Assembly: GCA_965277625.1 (NCBI GenBank)
Contig: OZ255827.1
Span: 1,860,001-1,924,000 of the forward strand
Direction of reading: 5' to 3'
DNA from: G965195345 sp965277625
GTDB lineage: Bacteria; Pseudomonadota; Gammaproteobacteria; CAKMZV01
Length of the DNA: 64,000 bases
In this document: piece by piece, positions 1 through 6,823 of the stretch
How positions within the stretch are numbered: position 1 is the first letter of the stretch
Layout: the number at the start of each line of letters is the position of its first letter
The notes under the pieces: model-generated
Told to the model about the DNA's origin: nothing
Seen by the model: the letters and a program-made list of their open reading frames with translations, nothing else
The model's database searches: none
Translations under genes and position numbers: made by a program

Positions 1-284
1 GCTAAATAGCCCGTGATTCCAGCAAGTAAAAGGAAAATAGTGCCTACAGTAAAGCCAAAATTTCTTCCTTTCTTTTTCATTAAAATAGCAGCTGGATATG
101 TGCCCAAAAGTAAAAATGCAAATTGCAACCCGTAGGGTATCGTGCTGTAGATTGGATGCGTTGCCAAAATTCCACCAACCGTAGCAGCTACAGCTAGGGA
201 TATAACAGCTGACATTAGATTTATGGATTGACATACGAAATACAGATAGACAGACTTTGGTAAATTTGTTGTTATGCCAAACAT
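1..284 (-). CDS. MFS-type transporter, N-terminal part (runs off left edge)
   Basis: Reading leftward from the ATG at 284 there is an open frame to the window edge (94 codons), so only the N-terminus is visible. It begins MFGITTNLPKSVYLYFV and continues into two hydrophobic stretches (about residues 22-40 and 48-64), separated by a short polar loop. A basic KKKGR loop follows, and then a third hydrophobic stretch. A hydrophobic pair followed by a short basic cytoplasmic loop after the second or third helix is typical of major facilitator permeases. No family-specific motif is complete, so the substrate cannot be inferred. The gene lies just downstream of the serine-acetyltransferase-like fragment on the same strand. 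Another polytopic membrane family remains possible. Confidence 0.5.
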   Translation of the reverse strand, partial: MFGITTNLPKSVYLYFVCQSINLMSAVISLAVAATVGGILATHPIYSTIPYGLQFAFLLLGTYPAAILMKKKGRNFGFTVGTIFLLLAGITGYL

Positions 285-327
285 CTAACTATCCATTCCA
301 ATTATTTTTATCTTAGGGAATATTTTT

Positions 328-576
328 TTAATTTACATTTGATTGATATAACCAATGTATTATTCTGTAGTGTACGATTGCTTGAAAAGATGTGCTGTTT
401 CTTGCTAAAGCATCTAATGACTGACTAGCTGTAGGGTCTTTTTCATGAAATGCCTCTAAAACTTCTTGTATTTGAAATAGAACTTCTTCAAATATATCTT
501 CGACCAAATTAATAAGTTTCTGATGCAAGCGCTGATAAATAGTAACCTTTGCAAGCAGATAAACTGCTTGTTCCAT
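328..576 (-). pseudogene. Serine acetyltransferase N-terminal-like fragment
   Basis: An 82-codon frame. Its C-terminal half (KDPTASQ..., then FQAIVHYRIIHWLYQ) resembles the N-terminal helical domain of serine acetyltransferase (CysE), where a DPA motif is followed by GFxAxxxYRxxHWLW. The frame stops directly after the HWLY motif, and no left-handed beta-helix (hexapeptide) domain follows in any frame before the next gene. The acetyltransferase active site is therefore absent. It is most simply a 3'-truncated cysE-like gene. A short stand-alone protein of unknown role is the alternative. The resemblance is from memory of the family pattern, not from an alignment. Confidence 0.45.
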
Positions 577-762
577 GATATTTATCTTATGCTTGATTAA
601 TTGAATTAAAGCACTATATCATAGTTCTTCTTAAATATTGTGACATGCTTTTTTATAATACAAAAAGCTCTGCACAACTAAGTCGTCAGAAACTTGTTTA
701 AGAATGATAACGTCTCAAATCTGGTTAAATCGATATTTCCATTGGCTTCTTTATGAGAGAGT

Positions 763-939
763 GTGGTTCAAACACAACGAAGCGAAAGTCGTCGATTCCT
801 CCCAGACGACCATTTTCCTGGCGCCGGGAAAATGGTCTGTAACCTAATGCATACTGACTTAACAGGTCAAGAATTTAAACGATTATTGGAAGAAAGCGCC
901 CCTTTAAGTGTGACACTTAGGGGGAAGATTACAATTTAG
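763..939 (+). CDS. Possible small ORF or gene remnant, 58 aa
   Basis: An open frame on the plus strand from GTG 763 (ATG alternatives at 832 and 847) to TAG 937. The part from ATG 847 reads MHTDLTGQEFKRLLEES and ends in LRGKITI. It has no recognisable domain and no clear Shine-Dalgarno sequence. It overlaps two inverted repeats and its stop touches the stop of the metallopeptidase gene. It may be the tail of a degraded mobile or repeated element rather than a gene. The rest of 577-935 shows nothing else I can name. Confidence 0.2.
   Translation: MVQTQRSESRRFLPDDHFPGAGKMVCNLMHTDLTGQEFKRLLEESAPLSVTLRGKITI
808..837. repeat. 30-bp near-perfect palindrome
   Basis: Eleven-base arms GACCATTTTCC and GGAAAATGGTC are perfect inverses and flank a centre that is itself palindromic (GGCGCC). 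Only one base pair (T819/G826) is mismatched. There is no T-run on either side, so it is not a canonical terminator. It could be a protein-binding dyad, a REP-like element or a mobile-element end. Confidence 0.7.
899..923. repeat. Imperfect hairpin beside the hsd operon end
   Basis: Arms CCCCT/AGGGG and AAGTGT/ACACTT form a stem with a two-base bulge. It lies 13 bases beyond the stop of the metallopeptidase gene, the last gene of the leftward hsd operon. It could end that transcript, but only a mixed pyrimidine stretch follows, so a rho-independent terminator is not well supported. Confidence 0.35.
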
Positions 940-1664
940 TATTTCCAATTTTCATGGGCTAATGGCGCTTGATTTAACTCTTTCTTAATAGTCCGCCATT
1001 GCGGCAGAATACGATCCATGTGAGACACAAATTGATCATTATGGGTGCGTTCTAAAAAATGAACCATTTCATGGACGACAATGTACTCAATGCAGTTTAT
1101 CGGCTTTTTTATAAGCTCTAAATTAAGCCATATTCTCTTAGGTATAGGATTGCAACTTCCCCATTTTGTTTTCATTCTTTTGATACCGTAGGCGTTTACC
1201 TGTAGCCCAGATATAGTCTCCCACTTTCTAATAATACTGGGTAAAATTTGCTTCAGTTCCTTTCGATACCAGTGTAAAAGCAGTTTTTCGCGCTCCTCTA
1301 ACCCCGTATCCTTATTGATACTCAATACCAGTGTTTTTTTATTCCTAATTTCGATGAAGGGACGTTTTTCGGTATAAACAATGTCTAACAAATATCTACG
1401 GCCAAGGTAATAGTGGCTCTCTCGAGTGATTAACTCTCTTACACTTTGCCTTGATTGATCTGCAAATGACTTTATTTGACGTTTGATCCAACCAAATTTT
1501 GAGATGATTGCCATTCTTACTGCTTCATCATCAATAATTTCTGGAACTGCGATCCTAACCGACCCTTCAGGTGGATAGACTGCCAAGTGTAGGTTCTTTA
1601 TTTTCTTTCGGATAACCTTCACAGCTAATCCATTTACGGTCATTGTGCTCTCATTAATATTCAC
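936..1664 (-). CDS. YgjP/DUF45-type zinc metallopeptidase of the hsd operon
   Basis: A 242-aa protein with the gluzincin-type motif HEMVH in VVHEMVHFLERTHNDQF (about residues 198-214) and the conserved KTKWGSC segment before it. Both are typical of the SprT-like YgjP-type (DUF45) family. Two His and one Glu of HExxH would bind zinc and catalyse hydrolysis, and the downstream His of ERTHN is the likely third ligand. Members are often found as the last gene of type I restriction operons, as here; their function there is not established. The start overlaps the hsdR stop by 11 bases. The furthest start is a GTG at 1664. ATG 1643 (MTVNGLAVKVIRKK) is equally plausible and has a weak GAGAG ahead of it. 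Confidence 0.85.
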   Translation of the reverse strand: MNINESTMTVNGLAVKVIRKKIKNLHLAVYPPEGSVRIAVPEIIDDEAVRMAIISKFGWIKRQIKSFADQSRQSVRELITRESHYYLGRRYLLDIVYTEKRPFIEIRNKKTLVLSINKDTGLEEREKLLLHWYRKELKQILPSIIRKWETISGLQVNAYGIKRMKTKWGSCNPIPKRIWLNLELIKKPINCIEYIVVHEMVHFLERTHNDQFVSHMDRILPQWRTIKKELNQAPLAHENWKY

Positions 1665-4600
1665 TTTGATTTTTCACTATCTCAAAAGTTTTATTTACGA
1701 TGAGTTCAAGATCAAGAGGTTTGTAACCTTCATAAATATGTTTATCATCAGCTTGATTCAAAAAGTAATTCACTATCACCTCATTGATTTTTTGTTTTAT
1801 TTCTTTCTCTTTTAAAAAATTTCCTCGCCAACTGTCCTTTTTGGTATCTTTCACAACTGCATCAACTTTAAGAGCAAGTTTTTCATCTTCGTCCAAGTTG
1901 TCATAGAGCGATTTTTGGGCAGGTGAATTTAAGGATGAGGGGTAAGAGCCATTCATTTCTGAGCCTAATACTTTCTCTGATAATTCAACGATTCTCTTCA
2001 AATAATCTTTATATTCGAGCGCCTGCTCTTTACGCTCCTGAATGAGTGCTTCAAGCAACTCTGACAGCTTGTCAAAGTACTTAGGATTAACGGGTTGCTC
2101 GTCAATGATGACTTTACGAATATTGTTCTCAATGGTCTCTGCAACGGCCTCATTGCTATTTCGAATGCCTTCAGGCAATTCATTGATTGCAGATTCTCCA
2201 CGCTTTACAATCAGCTTAATAAGGCTAAGATCATCAAAAGCCGATATTTTTTGGCTTTCTTCCGCTCGGATATATGAGTCAATTAGATGGCGCATAGCAG
2301 GTTCATACACCTTCAGGTCTATGTAATCACCGCTGGCCATTTTAACTTCGGTTCGCACGCTCTCGTAATGTTGAACTTCAACTTTAATCGCCTCAATTTC
2401 TTCTGGGTGATAGCCAGCCTCTGCCATTTCATTAGCCAAAGCGGCATAAGCACGTATAAAAGAAGCGCTATGCTTGTAAAGAACTAATCTGCGAGATTCA
2501 TTGTCTTTCAAAGCATCTTTATCAGACGTATCCTTTGCACAAAAATACCGAATATAGGCAACTGTATCTTTTGGTAGAGCAACATTATCACAGAGAGCTT
2601 TTACTGTTTCACGTGTCTCATCCAAGCGTTCTTTCGCTTTGGTTAAGCGATCTTTAAGCAATCCAGCAACATCTTCTTGATCGTACTGATCAAATGCCTC
2701 AGAGGTATAGTCTCGAACTGAGTTTTCCAAACTTTTGAACAAATCCTTGTAATCAATAATGTAGCCATATTCTTTGTCTTCACCATCCAAACGATTAACT
2801 CGGCAAATTGCTTGAAAAAGTCCATGATCTTGCATTTTTTTGTCAATGTAAAGGTAAGTGGCGGATGGTGCATCAAAACCCGTTAGCAATTTATCAACGA
2901 CAATCAACAAACGCATCTGACCAGGATCATTGATAAACTGTTGCTTAACCTTGTGTTCAAATTCTGCTACACGATTGACTGCTTGATCTGCTGGTTCACC
3001 AAAATGATTAGCTAACATATTGCGGTAAATAGCATATTTTCGCAGTTCCTCTGTAGAGCCTTCACCACTCTCCTCATTCTTTATCTGTTGAGGTGAGGGT
3101 TTGTATGAGGTAACAATGGCACACTTACCAGAAAGGTCGGTTGTACTAAAAAATTCAAAGTATTTGCACGCTTGATAAATACTACCAGAAACTAACATGG
3201 CATTCCCACGACCATCGGCGAGACGATCCCGTGTTCCTAGGTCTAATAAGATATCCTTACCAATCATATCGAGGCGGGATTGGGAGCTGAGGACCTTTTG
3301 CATGGTACCCCATTTTTTCTTCAACTGAGCACGCGCATAGTCATTTAATCCTTTTGTTTTGGCTTCAAACCACAAATCAATCTTATCTGGAGCCGAAATT
3401 ATTTGATCAATATCCCTCGCCTCATAGCGCAAATCCACTATCACGCCATCTTTAACAGCTTCATCAAATTTATAAGTATGAATATATGGGCCAAAGACTT
3501 CAAGGCTCCTCTGTTTGTATTTCTTCAATAATGGTGTCCCAGTGAAACCAACAAATATGGCATTTGGTAAAATCTTTTTCATGGCCGAATGCAATTTGCC
3601 CGATTGGGTTCGGTGGCACTCATCTACAAATACATAAACATCACCCTTCGCCTCGAAGTTAGACATCATGTTATTGTTAATTTCTTCCATGAATTTATCG
3701 ATATCCTTATCAGATAATTCGTCACTATCTGAACCACCAAACTTATGGATAAGCGAGCAGATCAGCCATTGATCGGTTCTATTGAGTGTATGAACAAGAT
3801 CCATACCGCTGTTTGTGCGATAAATATCTTCATTTACCCCTCGGAAAACTTTTTCGATCTGTTCGTCCAATTCAATTCGGTCAGTAATGATAAGAACACG
3901 TGAATCCCTGACATTTTCTCGCATCCATTTGGCCAACCAGACCATGATCAGACTCTTACCCGAACCTTGTGTGTGCCAGATAATACCACCTTGACGGTGA
4001 CGAATACAATTCTGCGCTTTCTTAACGCCGAAGTATTGGTTCTGGCGACAAGTTTTTTTCACACCAGCATCAAACACGATGAAATCGTGGATCAATTCAA
4101 GTAATCGATCTTTCTTGCACATTAATGATAAATGTTGATCCAGTTTATAGTTGCCAATGCCACCATCCTCTTTCCACTCCAAATAATATTTTTCACTTGT
4201 TTCAATGGTTCCGTAACGCAAGCCTTGCGTGTCATTGCCAGCCATCACCAGCTGCATGGTGGTAAAGAAAGGACGAATAAAATCTTTACGCTGGTTAAGT
4301 AAATTTTGTCTAATGCCTTCAGTCAGACCCACAATGGATCGCTTTAGCTCAATGACACCAATGGCAATACCGTTTAGATACAGAATAATATCTGGGCGCT
4401 TGATACTCTGAACCTCTATCGTGACCTCTTCGGCAATGGCAAAGTGATTGTTGTCAGGATTTTTCCAATCAATTAGCCAGACTGTCTGATTTTGCTCCCC
4501 AACATCCTCTTTGACTTTGATACCATATCGTAATAAGCCATATACTTCCTTATTGGCATCATAAAGGTTTTGACCATCCCCCAATGCAGCAGCTCGATCA

Positions 4601-4839
4601 AGCTCACGCACGGCGCGTTTAACCAACTTATCACTATAACCTTGTTTTTTTAAAAATGGCGTCAGTAGGCTTAGCTCGATATTCTGATTATTATCGCGGT
4701 CTTTCCAATCACCCAGATACTCGTAACCAAGCTGATCTTTGAACAGTTTTATAATACGATTCTGAGTTTCACGTTCTTTTGCGCCGACCTTACTCTTCAA
4801 TTGAGAATTGTGAGTGGATAATGGATAATTATTTTGCAT
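1654..4839 (-). CDS. hsdR: Type I restriction enzyme, R subunit (HsdR)
   Basis: A 1061-aa motor and nuclease subunit of a type I restriction-modification complex. Near the N-terminus the nuclease motif reads PDIILYLNGIAIGVIELKR (PD-(D/E)xK type). The helicase core follows: Walker A in HTQGSGKS, the DEAD-box-like DECH in VDECHRTQSG, motif III VGFTGTP and a motif VI-like QAICRVNRL. The C-terminal third is helical and should contact the methylase core. Length is normal for the family. The extreme N-terminus (MQNNYPLSTHNSQLKS) and a C-terminal stretch (MNGSYPSSLNSP) look like translated low-complexity inserts. The first normal HsdR residues begin at about KVGAKERETQ. It follows hsdS after about 90 bases and overlaps the metallopeptidase gene. 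Confidence 0.95.
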   Translation of the reverse strand: MQNNYPLSTHNSQLKSKVGAKERETQNRIIKLFKDQLGYEYLGDWKDRDNNQNIELSLLTPFLKKQGYSDKLVKRAVRELDRAAALGDGQNLYDANKEVYGLLRYGIKVKEDVGEQNQTVWLIDWKNPDNNHFAIAEEVTIEVQSIKRPDIILYLNGIAIGVIELKRSIVGLTEGIRQNLLNQRKDFIRPFFTTMQLVMAGNDTQGLRYGTIETSEKYYLEWKEDGGIGNYKLDQHLSLMCKKDRLLELIHDFIVFDAGVKKTCRQNQYFGVKKAQNCIRHRQGGIIWHTQGSGKSLIMVWLAKWMRENVRDSRVLIITDRIELDEQIEKVFRGVNEDIYRTNSGMDLVHTLNRTDQWLICSLIHKFGGSDSDELSDKDIDKFMEEINNNMMSNFEAKGDVYVFVDECHRTQSGKLHSAMKKILPNAIFVGFTGTPLLKKYKQRSLEVFGPYIHTYKFDEAVKDGVIVDLRYEARDIDQIISAPDKIDLWFEAKTKGLNDYARAQLKKKWGTMQKVLSSQSRLDMIGKDILLDLGTRDRLADGRGNAMLVSGSIYQACKYFEFFSTTDLSGKCAIVTSYKPSPQQIKNEESGEGSTEELRKYAIYRNMLANHFGEPADQAVNRVAEFEHKVKQQFINDPGQMRLLIVVDKLLTGFDAPSATYLYIDKKMQDHGLFQAICRVNRLDGEDKEYGYIIDYKDLFKSLENSVRDYTSEAFDQYDQEDVAGLLKDRLTKAKERLDETRETVKALCDNVALPKDTVAYIRYFCAKDTSDKDALKDNESRRLVLYKHSASFIRAYAALANEMAEAGYHPEEIEAIKVEVQHYESVRTEVKMASGDYIDLKVYEPAMRHLIDSYIRAEESQKISAFDDLSLIKLIVKRGESAINELPEGIRNSNEAVAETIENNIRKVIIDEQPVNPKYFDKLSELLEALIQERKEQALEYKDYLKRIVELSEKVLGSEMNGSYPSSLNSPAQKSLYDNLDEDEKLALKVDAVVKDTKKDSWRGNFLKEKEIKQKINEVIVNYFLNQADDKHIYEGYKPLDLELIVNKTFEIVKNQSEY

Positions 4840-4895
4840 TGTTATAACTTTTGAGAATTGAGAGCACTCAATTGAGAATGGATAATGGAGTATTG
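4795..4895. repeat. Low-complexity degenerate repeats at hsdS-hsdR junction
   Basis: Short units related to CAATTGAGAATGGATAATGG recur several times: TTGAGAATTG, GTGGATAATGGATAATT, TTGAGAATTGAGAG and CAATTGAGAATGGATAATGG. They fill most of the gap between hsdS and hsdR and extend into the first codons of hsdR. Related units occur at the start of hsdS and inside hsdM, and a different low-complexity stretch lies near the hsdR 3' end. The origin is unknown. Confidence 0.7.
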
Positions 4896-4930
4896 ATAAT
4901 GATTTGTAAGGGTTGTAATGAACTCTTTCT

Positions 4931-6823
4931 TCATGGCGTGTAATGTCCGAATAAATCTAAAGATTTGTCTATAGCCTTTTGAATATTGGCATCTGAAAAC
5001 AGCTCCTTAGAAAGTTTTTTATTCCATTCTTTATTGGATTGAAGAACATTTTTAATTTGAGAAACTGTAACTTTCCTATTTTGTTCTCTTAGGTCTTGCA
5101 TTGCCATATCAACAGTAGTCCATAACTCCAATCGTTCATTCGTGGTAAACCTAAACCGTTCTAACCAATCAAGCGATTTAATCTCAAACCATTTATCAAA
5201 ATATTTTTTTGCCTCATCAATGTCGTTTCCAGCGATGAATCCCTTATTTTTTACGTTCACGTATTTTTTATTTATAGAAATTGTTTCAGCACCTCCATAT
5301 CTAGTCTGAGGATAGTAAGGCCCTGCCACTTTTTTAAGATATTGTTCGGTGTTTTGTTGAACACAACGGCGTAAGAGATAAGAAAATTTAGTATAACGAA
5401 AACGATGTAGTGGATATTGTTCGGAACCAAACCTGTCAGCAAGCACTGCAATAATAACTGCATCTTCAAAATGTATATTATGTTTAGTCTTTGACATTTG
5501 TGCTTGCATGGCAGGTTGAATCAATCGGGTTTTTCCAGTCAAAAGTTCCTGCATCATTCCAGTTTTGAGACTACGGTCCTTTTCTAGGCGTTGCTCAAGA
5601 GCATCAATTTCGTAATCCATGTCGGAGAGAACACTCGCAATCGCCTTCTGCTCCTCTAGCTTTGGCACATCAACCTGAAGCCTCGCAATGTCTTTTTTAG
5701 AAAACTCTAGAAAAGTAGAGCCGATAGAAAATTGCAAAAATTTATCTTTTAAGGTCAGCACCTTGTAATACATAAATTCATTGTCTACAGCATTGCAGAC
5801 TAAGGACTTAAACCCTTGGTTAGTTGCAATTTTTGTGTTGGCGATTTTAACTTCACCAATGGTAGCTCTGCTGCATAGTAATAGACTGCCTACTGGCAAT
5901 ATATTTGCAGTACTTTTAGAGAGGCCAAGAGAAGTAATATTTCGATTAGTCTTGTCAATATACTTACCTGAGGTTCCAGTAATATCTGAAGGGGTACACC
6001 AAGGTATATGCCCTTTAAACCAAAAAGCAGTACTTGAAGTGGACGGCGTTCCTCCACTAACAATTTCACATAGAGAAGAAATGGGCATTACATCCCAATC
6101 CTCTGGAATAATCCCAATATTCGTTTGTTTATAACCTTTTGAAGCATTAAAACCTTGCAGGCGTTTTTTACCAGTGAGGAGTTGTTGCATGGTAGCGGTT
6201 TTCATATCGCGCTTCTTGGCGATCAATTTTTCAAGGCTATCAATCAGCCCATCCACATCCGACAATGCCGCCGCAATCGCCTGCTGCTCATCAAAATTCG
6301 GTAGTTTTACTGGAAAAGTTTTTAAGTCAGTGCCATAGAGGTGATAAACTGTTGTACCGGAAATTCTTTTCATTACCTCTTCTTTGTTTAATCTAATTAA
6401 GTAACTTAAGAAAACCCCATTAACCTTTTTCCGTTCTTTAGCCCTGATTATTAAAACATCTCCACCTAGAATTACCCCATCTTGATTGATACAACTGGCT
6501 TTAGCCAAACCGTTTGGTGTCACATCTGAAGTCGGCATAAGGACATCATTTGATTTAGACAAAACTGATTCTGACTTGTTTTGGTATGTTCTTGATTTTA
6601 TTTCTGTTATTTTTTCGAGGTAATGAGTAAACAATTCTCCATAATGGAGGCATTTATAGGGAGCATCATCAAATATCACTGATTTAGGCAGCTTTTTTCC
6701 TTTAAGGAAGTCAAAAAGATCACCTAATTCATATTCCTTCCACTCCTCTGAATTGAACCCAAAATCAGTCTTTTTGAATTGATGATTTTCTTCATTATCC
6801 ATTTTCAATTCTCCATTCTCCAT
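4931..6823 (-). CDS. hsdS: Type I restriction enzyme, specificity subunit (HsdS), with extra C-terminal domain
   Basis: A 630-aa DNA-recognition subunit. It has two target-recognition domains, each followed by the conserved helical spacer: first LPNFDEQQAIAAALSDVDG..KRDMKTATMQQLLTGK, then EEQKAIASVLSDMDYEIDA..KTGMMQELLTGK. This is the usual half-repeat architecture that sets the spacing of a bipartite recognition site. Typical HsdS ends near residue 430. Here about 193 further residues follow (from about AMQAQMSKTK), with motifs such as RFGSEQYPL and KGFIAGNDI, whose function I do not know. The start ATG overlaps the hsdM stop (TAATG), suggesting translational coupling. The first dozen residues (MENGELKMDNEEN) come from a low-complexity insert. 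Confidence 0.93.
   Translation of the reverse strand: MENGELKMDNEENHQFKKTDFGFNSEEWKEYELGDLFDFLKGKKLPKSVIFDDAPYKCLHYGELFTHYLEKITEIKSRTYQNKSESVLSKSNDVLMPTSDVTPNGLAKASCINQDGVILGGDVLIIRAKERKKVNGVFLSYLIRLNKEEVMKRISGTTVYHLYGTDLKTFPVKLPNFDEQQAIAAALSDVDGLIDSLEKLIAKKRDMKTATMQQLLTGKKRLQGFNASKGYKQTNIGIIPEDWDVMPISSLCEIVSGGTPSTSSTAFWFKGHIPWCTPSDITGTSGKYIDKTNRNITSLGLSKSTANILPVGSLLLCSRATIGEVKIANTKIATNQGFKSLVCNAVDNEFMYYKVLTLKDKFLQFSIGSTFLEFSKKDIARLQVDVPKLEEQKAIASVLSDMDYEIDALEQRLEKDRSLKTGMMQELLTGKTRLIQPAMQAQMSKTKHNIHFEDAVIIAVLADRFGSEQYPLHRFRYTKFSYLLRRCVQQNTEQYLKKVAGPYYPQTRYGGAETISINKKYVNVKNKGFIAGNDIDEAKKYFDKWFEIKSLDWLERFRFTTNERLELWTTVDMAMQDLREQNRKVTVSQIKNVLQSNKEWNKKLSKELFSDANIQKAIDKSLDLFGHYTP

Noticed and set aside
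2042..2487. Plus-strand frames inside hsdR
   Set aside because: They are shadows of a well-supported long gene on the other strand, with no domain of their own.
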